Shown: positions 42,692 through 51,550, numbered from the stretch's first letter. The stretch: 64,000 nucleotides of DNA from Paenibacillus_AA sp045062745 (GCF_045062745.1 NZ_JBJGED010000020.1:62001-126000), one strand, 5' to 3'. A program made the numbers and translations. The notes: generated by a model not told the origin, from the letters alone.

Positions 42692-44308
42692 ATGATCTCA
42701 ACTACTAACATAACATTGCGCTATGGCAAACGCGCTCTGTTCGAAGACGTCAACATTAAATTCACCCCGGGCAACTGCTATGGACTGATCGGGGCCAACG
42801 GAGCCGGCAAATCGACGTTTCTGAAAATTTTATCGGGTGAGATTGAGCCGAACAGCGGGGAAGTCCATGTGACCCCGGGCGAACGGATTGCGGTACTGAA
42901 GCAGAACCATTATGAATTCGACGAGATCGAAGTGCTGAAGACGGTCATAATGGGCCATAAGAAACTATTTTCTATTATGGAAGAGAAGGACGCTTTGTAT
43001 GCAAAACCGGACTTCTCCGAAGAGGATGGCATGCGCGCCGCCGAGCTCGAAGGCGAGTTCCAGGACCTGGACGGCTGGCAGGCGGAATCCGACGCAGCGG
43101 AGCTGTTGATCGGCCTGGGCATCGGCACGGATCTGCACGACAAGAAGATGCAAGAGCTCGACGGCAACCAGAAGGTTCGCGTGCTGCTGGCCCAAGCGTT
43201 GTTCGGCAACCCGCAAATTTTGCTGCTCGACGAGCCTACCAACCACTTGAATCTGGAATCGATCAACTGGCTCGAGAACTTCCTGGGCAAATTCGAAGGC
43301 ACCGTCGTCGTTGTCTCCCATGACCGCCACTTCCTGAACCAAGTATGTACCGCGATCGCGGACATCGACTTCGGCAAAATCCAAATGTACGTGGGCAACT
43401 ACGACTTCTGGTACGAGTCGAGCCAGCTGGCCCTGAAGCTCGCGCGAGACCAGAACAAGCGGACCGAAGAAAAGCGCAAGGAGCTGGAGACGTTTATCGC
43501 CCGATTCAGTGCGAACGCGTCCAAGTCCAAGCAGGCGACTTCGCGGAAAAAGCAGCTCGAGAAGCTCACGCTGGAAGACATTCGTCCTTCCAATCGGAAG
43601 TATCCGTTCATCAACTTCAAGCCGGAGCGGGAGGCGGGCAAAAACATCTTGTCAGTCGACCGGCTGAACAAAACCGTGGACGGCGAAGTCGTGCTGAACA
43701 ACATCAGCTTCGTCGTGAACAAGGGCGACAAGATCGCACTCGTCGGTCCGAACGGCAACGCCAAAACGATGCTGTTCCAGATCATTACGGGCGAGCAGGA
43801 GGCCGACTCCGGCACGTACGAGTGGGGCGTTACGACGACGCATGCGTATTTCCCCAAAGACAACTCCTCTTACTTCGAAGGAGTGGACTTGAATCTGGTA
43901 GACTGGCTGCGGCAATATTCCAAGGACCAGGACGAGACGTTCATCCGCGGGTTCCTGGGACGCATGCTGTTCTCGGGCGAAGAATCGCAGAAGAAGGCTT
44001 CGGTGCTGTCCGGGGGCGAGAAAGTGCGCTGCATGCTGTCCAGAATGATGCTGACCGGCGCCAATGTCCTGCTGTTCGATGAGCCGACCAACCACTTGGA
44101 CCTCGAATCGATCACCGCACTCAACAACTCGCTGATCGAAACGGACGAGACGATGCTCTTCGTCTCGCATGACCACCAGTTCGTACAAACCGTCGCGAAC
44201 CGCATCATAGAGATTACCCCGAAAGGGTTGATCGACAAGATGACGACATTCGACGAATACCTCGCCAGCGAGGACATCAAGCGTCAGCGCGAAGCGATGT
44301 ACAGCTAA
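42692..44308 (+). CDS. ykpA: ABC-F ATPase YkpA
   Basis: Two-domain ABC-F protein. 538 residues; the N-terminus ISTTNITLRYGKRALFEDV and IGANGAGKSTFLKILSGEIEP are close to B. subtilis YkpA (YbiT group). Second Walker A GPNGNAKTML has Asn-Ala in place of Gly-Lys spacing typical of this subgroup; signatures are LDGNQKVR and LSGGEKVR; Walker B motifs are LDEPTNHLN and FDEPTNHLD. Predicted to act on ribosomes. The start at 42692 is preferred after AAAGGCGG. Confidence 0.93.
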   Translation: MISTTNITLRYGKRALFEDVNIKFTPGNCYGLIGANGAGKSTFLKILSGEIEPNSGEVHVTPGERIAVLKQNHYEFDEIEVLKTVIMGHKKLFSIMEEKDALYAKPDFSEEDGMRAAELEGEFQDLDGWQAESDAAELLIGLGIGTDLHDKKMQELDGNQKVRVLLAQALFGNPQILLLDEPTNHLNLESINWLENFLGKFEGTVVVVSHDRHFLNQVCTAIADIDFGKIQMYVGNYDFWYESSQLALKLARDQNKRTEEKRKELETFIARFSANASKSKQATSRKKQLEKLTLEDIRPSNRKYPFINFKPEREAGKNILSVDRLNKTVDGEVVLNNISFVVNKGDKIALVGPNGNAKTMLFQIITGEQEADSGTYEWGVTTTHAYFPKDNSSYFEGVDLNLVDWLRQYSKDQDETFIRGFLGRMLFSGEESQKKASVLSGGEKVRCMLSRMMLTGANVLLFDEPTNHLDLESITALNNSLIETDETMLFVSHDHQFVQTVANRIIEITPKGLIDKMTTFDEYLASEDIKRQREAMYS

Positions 44309-44324
44309 GCGGAGCATTGAACGC

Positions 44325-44353
44325 AACAGGGAGCCCCGGGCTCCCTTGTTTCA
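44325..44353 (+). terminator. Terminator after ykpA
   Basis: AACA-GGGAGCCC/GGGCTCCC-TTGTT with one bulge, then TTCATTTTT. Confidence 0.8.
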
Positions 44354-44450
44354 TTTTTGGCGGAATCCGGATCCGAATGTTTTCCATTTTGCCCGCTCGT
44401 TTGCTATAATTTAGCCAAAACGATCCATAGAGGACGGGGGGCGGGCGGCT

Positions 44451-44990
44451 ATGTTTGATCCCACAATATTCGAGAACCTGAAGGTCGTCATGGAAGGAGC
44501 GGTCTATGACTTGGATTTGGAAGGCGTGATACTGGTCGTCGGTCGTCAAGACCTCGTGGACTTGGCGGACATGTCCAGAGCTTACGTCATCCGGTTCCGG
44601 CTGAAGGACGGCAAGTGCACCGGCGAGCTGCGGTTGATCGCGGGACTTGCGGACCTGGCGGGAGAGAAGCTGGAGTGGAAACACGCCACGCCGGGGTGTT
44701 CGCTCGAGATCAAGTTTACATTGGAGATGAAAGAGACCGGGAGTGCCTGCCACACGATTCAACGGGAATTGGAAGCGATCTGGGACCACCGCCCGGACAT
44801 CCGGCAGACCGTCTCGTACCCCTACCATGCGGAGGCCGGACGGGACCGGCTGTTCACGAACGAGATTCGGTGCTCCTTCAACCGCAAAATCGATGAAGGC
44901 CATTGGAGCGACTTCCCGGAGCTGCTGGATGTCATGGTCGATTCGCTTGAGGCGCTGGAGCCGCATCATGCCGCGGGGGAGACGGGATGA
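44451..44990 (+). CDS. Conserved-looking protein of unknown function
   Basis: 179 residues, not recognised. Soluble, acidic, mixed alpha/beta: beta-rich N-terminal half (MEGAVYDLDLEGVILVVG) and helical end. One Cys near 72 and two others. A GGGGGGCGGG stretch precedes the ATG. It overlaps the thioredoxin gene by 4 bases, which suggests joint function, perhaps as a client or partner in redox homeostasis; no further evidence. Confidence 0.75.
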   Translation: MFDPTIFENLKVVMEGAVYDLDLEGVILVVGRQDLVDLADMSRAYVIRFRLKDGKCTGELRLIAGLADLAGEKLEWKHATPGCSLEIKFTLEMKETGSACHTIQRELEAIWDHRPDIRQTVSYPYHAEAGRDRLFTNEIRCSFNRKIDEGHWSDFPELLDVMVDSLEALEPHHAAGETG

Positions 44991-45310
44991 AGGAGCTGAC
45001 CGAACGGCAGCTGCTGCAGCTGGAGGCGCCGGAGACGCTCTACTTGTTCGTCTACACTCCCTTATGCGGGACGTGCGCGGCCGCTCGGCGCATGCTGAAT
45101 ATTCTCGAACAGATGCGTCCGGACGTCCTGCTCTACGAAGCCAATATCAATTTCTTGCCTCAATTGACGCGCCGGTGGGAGATTACGAGCGTGCCTTGCC
45201 TGCTCCGGCTGAAGCGGGGTCAACCGGCGGACCGGCTATACGCCATGAAATCGATCGATCACGTCTACCGATTCCTCTTCCCGGAGGCAGACGGATTCAC
45301 GAAAGCATAG
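44987..45310 (+). CDS. Thioredoxin family protein, YtpP-like
   Basis: 107 residues with active site CGTC in YTPLCGTCAAARR (residues about 26-29) and the cis-Pro loop TSVPC. The Gly-Thr dipeptide differs from Trx (Gly-Pro) and resembles YtpP, a low-molecular-weight-thiol-linked oxidoreductase. An unusual Cys follows the cis-Pro. ATG overlaps the stop of the preceding gene. Confidence 0.88.
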   Translation: MKELTERQLLQLEAPETLYLFVYTPLCGTCAAARRMLNILEQMRPDVLLYEANINFLPQLTRRWEITSVPCLLRLKRGQPADRLYAMKSIDHVYRFLFPEADGFTKA

Positions 45311-45326
45311 GAAGGGAGACCGAGCC

Positions 45327-45716
45327 ATGTCAGATTCACCGATTCCTGTCGGAGCCTTAGCATTAGTAGAATACAAGACCGGGCAATATATCGCCCAGCT
45401 GCTCGAATGGGCGCCGCCCCGCGCGCTTGTCCAGATCGCCGCAGTCGTGAAGCATCCCGAGCAAGGGGACTTGCACAACCCGATGGAGACCCAGGTGGCG
45501 TTGTTCCATCAGCGCCGAGCGCTCTCGTTCCGCGAGAAGACCTGGATTCCGAAGCAGGCGATTCATCCTTATCATGGCACCGTACCCGATTATCAGGAAT
45601 CGCTCCAACAGGCGATAGAGGCGGAGATCCGGCTGCTCGAGCGTACCCGGGCCTGGGCGGACCGCTCGCTGCATGAGTTGGCGGCGCTGAAGCAAGACTA
45701 TTTTCCACAGAACTAA
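45327..45716 (+). CDS. kapB: KapB-like protein
   Basis: 129 residues of the kinase-associated protein B family (PF08810), recognised from YKTGQYIAQ, VVKHPEQGDLHNP and FHQRRALSFREKTWIP. In B. subtilis KapB is needed for the sporulation kinase KinB to function. No signal peptide or lipobox Cys is present, so despite the family's name this product should be cytoplasmic. It supports a spore-forming host. AAGGGAG precedes the ATG. Confidence 0.9.
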   Translation: MSDSPIPVGALALVEYKTGQYIAQLLEWAPPRALVQIAAVVKHPEQGDLHNPMETQVALFHQRRALSFREKTWIPKQAIHPYHGTVPDYQESLQQAIEAEIRLLERTRAWADRSLHELAALKQDYFPQN

Positions 45717-45750
45717 TCCACAGAATTAAACGACGCGGAGGCAGCGAGTA

Positions 45751-46383
45751 ATGCTCATCATAGGGATTGCCGGCGGGACCGGATCGGGTAAAACGACAGT
45801 AGCGGAAAGACTGGTGCACGAGCTGGGACCGAATTCCGTCGTGCTGTTGTCCCAGGATTCTTATTACAAGGACAACCCGCATCTGACGCTGCAGGAGCGG
45901 GAACGGATCAACTACGACCACCCGGAATCGATCGACAGCGCCCTTCTGCTCGAACACCTGCGCAGCCTGCGGAACGGCCGGCCGATCGACATGCCGCAGT
46001 ACGATTTCGCCACCCACAGCCGCAAGTCGGAGACCATTCGGGTGGCCCCTACTTCGGTCATCGTACTGGAAGGGATTCTGCTGTTCGCCGACCCGAGCCT
46101 TCGGAGCGAACTGGACATCAAAGTGTTCGTCGATACGGACCCGGACGTTCGGGTGCTGCGCCGGCTGATGCGGGACATGCAGGAGCGGGGACGCTCGGTG
46201 GAGTCGGTCTGCGCCCAATATTTGGATACCGTCAAGCCGATGCACGATGCGTTCGTCGAGCCGTCCAAACGGTACGCGGATCTGATTATTCCGGAAGGCG
46301 GCCGCAACGAGATCGCGATCGGCGTGCTGACCTCGAGAGTCCAGTCGTACTTGGGTTTGGCGGCAACGGCAGAGAGGCGCTGA
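45751..46383 (+). CDS. udk: Uridine kinase
   Basis: Phosphorylates uridine and cytidine in pyrimidine salvage. 210 residues: P-loop GIAGGTGSGKTT, SQDSYYKD (substrate Asp/Tyr), FDHP-like YDHPESIDS, PQYDFATHSR and EGILLFADP. Full length. Followed by a strong terminator. Confidence 0.95.
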   Translation: MLIIGIAGGTGSGKTTVAERLVHELGPNSVVLLSQDSYYKDNPHLTLQERERINYDHPESIDSALLLEHLRSLRNGRPIDMPQYDFATHSRKSETIRVAPTSVIVLEGILLFADPSLRSELDIKVFVDTDPDVRVLRRLMRDMQERGRSVESVCAQYLDTVKPMHDAFVEPSKRYADLIIPEGGRNEIAIGVLTSRVQSYLGLAATAERR

Positions 46384-46397
46384 AGGAAGGGTTGTGG

Positions 46398-46423
46398 ACA
46401 GGGCTTGCCGGCCCTGTTTTTTT
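46398..46423 (+). terminator. Terminator after udk
   Basis: ACAGGGC/GCCCTGT with a 6-base loop and seven T. Confidence 0.9.
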
Positions 46424-46472
46424 GTATGGCAGCACGGGGAGGATTACACGAGATCGACTACAGGAGGGTATT

Positions 46473-46952
46473 ATGACAGCTTCATGGAAGGACATGCGTC
46501 AAGTGCCGCAAGACGCGCTGCAGGAGCGGATCGAGTCGGTCAAAACGCTTCAAGCGGACGAGAACGAGCTGTACGAGATCGTTAAGGATCGTGAAACTGG
46601 TGATCATTACTTGCACTATAGCTACCGTCATCTGCATGTGGCCGACGGGACGGAGGAGACGTTCCATCAGCTGCTGCCGCTGGACAGCGACGATGTGCTC
46701 AGTTATGTATTCGGCGAACAATCGTATCGGTACCCGGACCATTGGACGCGGGCATTCCTGAGGAACGGCCCGGACGGCAGCTACGTCTGGTTCGACCCGA
46801 GCGAGCTCCGGGAGGAAGCCGACAAGCAGCGGAAAGCCGAAGAAATGGCCGATATTATGCGGGCGTTCAAATCATCCGGCCAGGTGGATGAAGCATCGGT
46901 AAAGCGGATGCTGGAAGAGATCGATCGTAAACTCGGCGAGGGCGACGAATAG
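46473..46952 (+). CDS. Protein of unknown function
   Basis: 159 residues, not recognised. Soluble and acidic; a beta-rich middle (HYLHYSYRHLHVAD) and a helical, charged end (EEADKQRKAEEMADIMRAF). The ATG follows AGGAGGG; the longer open frame runs through the udk terminator and is rejected. Convergent with the MraY-like gene with 9 bases between stops and no visible terminator. Confidence 0.7.
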   Translation: MTASWKDMRQVPQDALQERIESVKTLQADENELYEIVKDRETGDHYLHYSYRHLHVADGTEETFHQLLPLDSDDVLSYVFGEQSYRYPDHWTRAFLRNGPDGSYVWFDPSELREEADKQRKAEEMADIMRAFKSSGQVDEASVKRMLEEIDRKLGEGDE

Positions 46953-46961
46953 CGCGGCAAC

Positions 46962-47915
46962 CTACATCCACAAGTACCAGATGACCCAGCTAAGCAGGGC
47001 GCAGAGGGAGGAGACGGATCCGAAGACGAGTACGATCCGGTTCTCGGTCCACCCGTATTTCATGCTGTAATGATAATGAATCGGCGCCATGCGGAAGATG
47101 CGCAGTTTGGTCCGTTTGTAGTACCAGACTTGCAAAATGACCGACAGCTGCTCGGCAAAGTAGACGAAGAACAGGAGCGGGATGAGCAGCTCCACCTTCT
47201 CCAGGATGGCGAGGAAGGAGAGCGATCCTCCGATGGCGAGCGAACCCGTATCCCCCATAAACGCTTTGGCCGGGAACGCGTTATAGATGAGCAGGCCGAG
47301 GAGACTGGCAATCATGGCTAGACAAAAGAGCTCGACCTCCGGCTTCTCGGTGATGGCGAAGAAGAACATGTAGGTAGGAAGGGCCACCACGATGAGCAAC
47401 CCGTCCAAGCCGTCCGTGAAGTTGATGGCGTTGGCGGAACCGACGACGAACAGCAGCATGAGCACGATATAGGCCGAAGTGGGCAAGGCAAGCTGATATC
47501 CGCCGATCAAGGTTATGTCGGAAGTGAGCTGGAAGTGCTCGAACAACATATAGAGCAGCACGCCCGTGAACAAAAACTGTAGAACGAGCTTAGCCCGGCC
47601 GGAGATGCCGGATGGGTCTTGGAAGGCTGCTTTTTTGAAATCGTCGAGAAATCCGACTACGCTGAACAGCAAGAAGGACGAGCCCAGAAAGGCCGTCCAA
47701 GGGGTCGGATTCGCTATGTACGCCGCTGCGCTGCCGATCAGCAGGATCAAGCCGGCCATGAGCGGGGTGCCCTTCTTGGCTTGAATCCCCGCGGGCATCT
47801 CCGCTCGAATCGGCTGGGTCAGCTTGAAATAGCGCAAAGCTAATATGAGTACTGGGGTCAGAACAGCTACAGCAATAAAAGTAAGGGCGGAAATGCCCAT
47901 CGCAGACGTGGCCAT
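46962..47915 (-). CDS. MraY-like phospho-N-acetylmuramoyl-pentapeptide transferase
   Basis: Polyprenyl-phosphate sugar-1-phosphate transferase of the MraY/WecA family. 317 residues, about ten membrane helices. Motifs: KKGTPLMAG, GFLDDFKK (catalytic DD), NAINFTDGLDGL and GDTGSLAIGG. The MraY-type loop APIHHHFE reads APIHYHYS, so the triple His is broken. It is outside any mur/fts cluster. Either a second MraY with normal activity or a transferase for another glycopolymer; WecA-like enzymes would have a different loop, so MraY ancestry is favoured. Confidence 0.85.
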   Translation of the reverse strand: MATSAMGISALTFIAVAVLTPVLILALRYFKLTQPIRAEMPAGIQAKKGTPLMAGLILLIGSAAAYIANPTPWTAFLGSSFLLFSVVGFLDDFKKAAFQDPSGISGRAKLVLQFLFTGVLLYMLFEHFQLTSDITLIGGYQLALPTSAYIVLMLLFVVGSANAINFTDGLDGLLIVVALPTYMFFFAITEKPEVELFCLAMIASLLGLLIYNAFPAKAFMGDTGSLAIGGSLSFLAILEKVELLIPLLFFVYFAEQLSVILQVWYYKRTKLRIFRMAPIHYHYSMKYGWTENRIVLVFGSVSSLCALLSWVIWYLWM

Positions 47916-48005
47916 CGGGATCTAATCCTCTCGTTTCCGGCTTATTCTAGTCTATTTCCATAGCCGGGACGAATATTCCTGCTTGACCGTATATGCGATT
48001 TCCGC

Positions 48006-48614
48006 CTAGGCGTCGAGAGGGACAACGGGACTGCTCTTGCGGGTCAGGATGCCTTCCGGGAACACCACCCGGATCTGGTGGACGATAAGGGTCGCAAGCA
48101 AAGCTTTGGCGGCATCGCCCGGCAGGAACGGATAACAGCTCAAGGACAACGATTTGGCCAAAGAATAATGCGTGACATGCGCAAACCAAGGAATCCCGGT
48201 CACATAGAGCAGAAGCGAGCCGGAAATTTCAATGGTCAGGAAAAGCAGCACGAACGATTTCCAGCCACGGCCCCGAATCCGAGAAGCGATGAGCCCGATG
48301 AACAGGGCGGCGAACGGATAAGCCCAGATGAATCCGGCGGTGCGGCCGGTCAGCAGCGCGATTCCCCCTGCACCATGCACGAGCGGCAAGCCGATTGCGG
48401 TGAGCAGGACGACGGCACCGATGCTAATAAAGCCGTACACCCCTCCCAGCAAGGCGCCGGTCAGCATGATCGCAAAATTCGCGAGTGTAATCTGTACCGG
48501 AGTGAAGCCGAGCGGAATCTGGATGAAGGTGAATGCGACGAACAACGCGCCGAATAATGCGGCATATGTAATGCCTCGGATGCTCCAATTGAAAGCTGAA
48601 GTTTGCATTGCCAA
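48006..48614 (-). CDS. bioY: Biotin transporter S component BioY
   Basis: Substrate-binding membrane component of an ECF transporter for biotin. 202 residues, six membrane helices, with FIQIPLGFTPVQITLANFAIMLTGALLG and RTAGFIWAYP, the family hallmarks. The divergent genes supply the ATPases and the T component. Its promoter overlaps a BirA operator. AGGAGG precedes the ATG. The C-terminal tail of about 15 residues is polar. Confidence 0.95.
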   Translation of the reverse strand: MAMQTSAFNWSIRGITYAALFGALFVAFTFIQIPLGFTPVQITLANFAIMLTGALLGGVYGFISIGAVVLLTAIGLPLVHGAGGIALLTGRTAGFIWAYPFAALFIGLIASRIRGRGWKSFVLLFLTIEISGSLLLYVTGIPWFAHVTHYSLAKSLSLSCYPFLPGDAAKALLATLIVHQIRVVFPEGILTRKSSPVVPLDA

Positions 48615-48626
48615 GCCTCCTTTTAT

Positions 48627-48659
48627 TTGTTAACCTATTCATCATGACGTGGTTAACAA
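48627..48659. promoter_or_regulatory. BirA operator between bioY and ecfA
   Basis: Perfect inverted repeat TTGTTAACC (48627-48635), 15 bases, GGTTAACAA (48651-48659), the Firmicute BirA site. It covers the expected bioY start site and a possible -35 of the divergent ecf operon. Confidence 0.93.
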
Positions 48660-48664
48660 TTGGC

Positions 48665-48693
48665 ATTGTAGCACACTTATTTTGGACTGACTA
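48665..48693 (-). promoter_or_regulatory. bioY promoter
   Basis: On the minus strand TAGTCA (48693-48688), a 17-base spacer and TACAAT (48670-48665). The start site would lie within the BirA operator. Confidence 0.65.
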
Positions 48694-48710
48694 GAGGGGG
48701 AGAGCGAATT

Positions 48711-49544
48711 TTGCAGCACTTACGATTGAACCTGGTCTCGGTGGCCTTCTCTAGTCAGGAACCGATCAAGAGAGCTTTGGATGCGATTACGCTTGCGATC
48801 GGACCTGGTGAATGGGTGTCCCTCGTCGGGAAGAACGGGAGCGGGAAAAGTACATTGGCCCGGGTATTGGCGGGCCTGCTGCCGGTATCGGCCGGGGGGA
48901 TCGATCGGGGCTGGACGGCTGAGGACGGAACGAACCGGCTCAGTGTGAGGATGGTCATGCAGCAGCCGGAAGGGCAGCTCATCGGCGAAACCGTCGACGA
49001 GGACGTAAGATTTACGTTGGAGCTGGCCGGTGTGGCATGGGAAGCCCAAGAGGAGCCGCTCGTTCGGGCGTTGAACGCAATCGGTTTGCTGGAGCAGCGG
49101 TATGCGCGAACGGCGGAGCTGTCGGGCGGACAGCAGCAGTTGCTGGCCGTCGCCGGCTGTATCGCGGCCGAGTCCCGGCTTATCGTATTCGATGAAGCGA
49201 CCTCAATGCTGGATCCTCTCTCGCGTGAGAGGCTGCTGGAATGTGCCCTAGCTTTGCAAGAACGCGGAGTCGCAATCGTATGGGTAACTCACGCAATGGA
49301 AGAGCTGGCTTGGTCTACCCGTGTGGTCGCGATGCAGGAAGGGAAGCTGGTGTACGACGGGGACGTGAGGGCCTTTTTTTATGGAGACGGCAGCGGGGAG
49401 GAGCCCCCTTGCGAACGGCTGCAGCTGGAGCCTCCTTTTGTTGTGCAAACGGTGTTTGAGCTTCAGCGGCGCGGGGTGACGCTTCCTGGGCAACCGCTCA
49501 CATGGGAGGCGCTTCAGGCGGAGCTGGAGGTGCTGCTACCGTGA
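48711..49544 (+). CDS. ecfA: ECF transporter ATPase EcfA (first)
   Basis: Energy-coupling-factor ATP-binding protein. 277 residues: GKNGSGKSTLARVLAGL near 44, Q-loop VMQQPEGQLIGETV (the EcfA-type Q-helix), signature LSGGQQQL, Walker B LIVFDEATSMLD and H-loop VTHAMEEL. The TTG start follows GAGGGGG. It ends in a GTGA overlap with the fused second ATPase/T component. It probably energises BioY encoded divergently. Confidence 0.93.
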   Translation: MQHLRLNLVSVAFSSQEPIKRALDAITLAIGPGEWVSLVGKNGSGKSTLARVLAGLLPVSAGGIDRGWTAEDGTNRLSVRMVMQQPEGQLIGETVDEDVRFTLELAGVAWEAQEEPLVRALNAIGLLEQRYARTAELSGGQQQLLAVAGCIAAESRLIVFDEATSMLDPLSRERLLECALALQERGVAIVWVTHAMEELAWSTRVVAMQEGKLVYDGDVRAFFYGDGSGEEPPCERLQLEPPFVVQTVFELQRRGVTLPGQPLTWEALQAELEVLLP

Positions 49545-51550
49545 GTGTACATCGCATCCTTGTGGATCGGGTTACCGTTTACTCTGGGGATAACCGGTCA
49601 TCTGGCCGGGACGATCGGGAAGGTTCCGGCAAACGCCTCGATTCGATCTCTTGCGAGCTGGAGCCGGGCAAGCTGACGCTGCTCCTCGGCACCGTCGGGT
49701 CGGGCAAGTCGACGCTGCTGGATGTGCTGGGCGGTCTTGTGACGCCTGATGAAGGGACGGTGAAGCACGTTCCGGATGTGGGCGGAGCGGGGAAGGTAGA
49801 ATCGGATGACCCCCGGCACGCAGGTTTGGTAGGTGCAGACATCGGGATGATGTTCCAGTTTCCCGAGCAGCAGCTGTTCGCCCGGACGGTGCAGGGCGAG
49901 TTCGATTATTCGCTGCGGCCGCTCAAGCTGCCGCCCGCCCAGGCTGCCGCGCAGACCGCTACTGCGCTGCGCGAGGTGGGGCTGCCCGGGGGGACGCTCG
50001 CGCTCCACCCGTTCGCCCTAAGCGGCGGCGAGCAGCGCCGCGTCGCGATGGCGACCACCCTGGCGACGGCGCCCGGGTGGCTGCTGCTCGATGAAGCGTC
50101 CGCCGGGCTGGACGCGGAGGGCACCCGCCGCTTCGCGCAGCAGCTGCGGCGGTGGACGCGGGAGGAACGTCTCGGGGTCGTGCTGGCCACGCACGATCTC
50201 GAGACGTTCCTCCCGCTGGCGGACGAGGTGCTGATCCTCGTCCGCGGGCGCCTCGCGGCGGCGATGCGCCGCGAGCAGCTGGTGGCTGCGCCGGCCGTGC
50301 TGGCGCAGGCGGGGCTGGCGCTGCCCGAGCGCGTGCGGGCGGCGGCTTGGCTGCGCGCGCGCGGGCTCGCGGGCGCGTCCGCGGGCGGCGCGGAGGCCGG
50401 GTACGCGATGGCCCCGGCCGGCGTCGCCGACGCGGTCGCCCGCGCGCTCGCCGCGCGCGAGCGCAGTGCCGCGGCTGCGCCGGCAGGCCGCTCGCGGCGC
50501 GAAGCCGCGGACGGCCCGGCGTCGTCCGCGCCCGCCCGCGCCACGCCTACCGCGCCCGCGCCCGATAGCGTCAAGCCCGCTGCGCCCACGCCTGCGTCCA
50601 CCGGCGGCACCGTCGCACCCGAGCCTTCGCACGCTCGAGCGGCGGCCGAGCTGTCGCCCGCCTACGGCACCTTCGCGCCCGAGCCTACGCTCGCCCGAGA
50701 GGCGCCCGAGCTGTCGCCCGCCCCGGCCACCGTCGTACCCGCGCCTACGCTCGCCCGAGAGGCGCCCGAGCTGTCGCCCGCCCTGGCCACTGCCGCGCCA
50801 GAACGGACTCCCGCCCCTCCGGCAGCCCGCGTCGACCCAAGAGCGGCCTGGCTCTACACCACCCTGGTGTCGATCGGGATGCTGCTCCAGACGAGCAGGC
50901 TCGGCTTGGCCGTATCGGCAGCAGTCACAGGCTGGACGGTGGCGCGCTCCACGGTGTCGTTCCGAACCGTTAGCAAGCTGCTGCTGCCGTTCGCCGGACT
51001 CATGAGCTTCACGGTGGCCTTCGCCGGCCTCCATTGGGACGGCTATTCCATTGCGGAGGCAGTAGAGACGCTGAAGTCCATGCTGCGGTTCCTGTTTATG
51101 ATGGCTGTGGGTGTTCTGCTGCCTTTGGAATACAGTCCGCTTACCTTGAAGCAAGCCCTTGAGCGCAGCTTGTCCGGTCTGGCCCGATGGAAGCTGCCGA
51201 TCGAGCCGATCGCCCTGTACGTGGCGATGTTGACGCGCTTCATTCCGCTTATTCGCTCGGAATGGGGGAGGTTTGCCCGCATTGCCCGCGCGCGAGGTCG
51301 GAGACGATCCAAGCCGGGGACCATTCGACTTTGGGAGCTGCCGGCCACAGCGATCCCCATGCTCCTGTCGCTGTTCCGACTGGCCGACTCCGCGGCAACG
51401 GCAATGGAGATGCGGGGCTACCCGGCCCCGCGACTCGAGTCGCCCGCCTCGCCGTACAGCAGGCAGCGGTTCGCCCTAGCGGATTATATCCGCGTACTGG
51501 TCGGGATTGCCGCCTTTCTCTTGCTTGCGCTAATTCGTATAATGGAGTAG
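49541..51550 (+). CDS. ECF transporter ATPase-T component fusion (EcfA-EcfT)
   Basis: 669 residues combining two ECF subunits. Residues about 1-240 are an EcfA ATPase (GTVGSGKSTLLD, MMFQFPEQQLFARTV, LSGGEQRR, LLLDEASAGLD, ATHDLETFLP). Residues about 240-420 are an Ala/Pro-rich linker with three 20-residue repeats. Residues 430-669 are an EcfT membrane protein with about five helices and the coupling motifs around GRFARIARARGRR and AMEMRGYP. Separate proteins are the rule in Bacilli. The GTG at 49541 follows GGAGGTG and overlaps the ecfA stop. No frameshift seen across the linker. Confidence 0.92.
   Translation: MSVHRILVDRVTVYSGDNRSSGRDDREGSGKRLDSISCELEPGKLTLLLGTVGSGKSTLLDVLGGLVTPDEGTVKHVPDVGGAGKVESDDPRHAGLVGADIGMMFQFPEQQLFARTVQGEFDYSLRPLKLPPAQAAAQTATALREVGLPGGTLALHPFALSGGEQRRVAMATTLATAPGWLLLDEASAGLDAEGTRRFAQQLRRWTREERLGVVLATHDLETFLPLADEVLILVRGRLAAAMRREQLVAAPAVLAQAGLALPERVRAAAWLRARGLAGASAGGAEAGYAMAPAGVADAVARALAARERSAAAAPAGRSRREAADGPASSAPARATPTAPAPDSVKPAAPTPASTGGTVAPEPSHARAAAELSPAYGTFAPEPTLAREAPELSPAPATVVPAPTLAREAPELSPALATAAPERTPAPPAARVDPRAAWLYTTLVSIGMLLQTSRLGLAVSAAVTGWTVARSTVSFRTVSKLLLPFAGLMSFTVAFAGLHWDGYSIAEAVETLKSMLRFLFMMAVGVLLPLEYSPLTLKQALERSLSGLARWKLPIEPIALYVAMLTRFIPLIRSEWGRFARIARARGRRRSKPGTIRLWELPATAIPMLLSLFRLADSAATAMEMRGYPAPRLESPASPYSRQRFALADYIRVLVGIAAFLLLALIRIME
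50609..50788 (+). repeat. Three 60-bp tandem repeats in the EcfA-EcfT linker
   Basis: Units start at 50609, 50669 and 50729; the second and third are almost identical, the first diverges. Each encodes 20 residues with core REAPELSPA. A partial fourth unit may follow. Confidence 0.9.

Noticed and set aside
50609..50788. CRISPR-like or satellite repeat
   Set aside because: The repeats are contiguous, in frame and encode the linker of a fusion protein; there are no spacers.
50018..51154. 378-codon minus-strand frame in the EcfA-EcfT gene
   Set aside because: Low-complexity Arg/Gly-rich translation opposite the GC-rich linker; the plus-strand protein has clear motifs.
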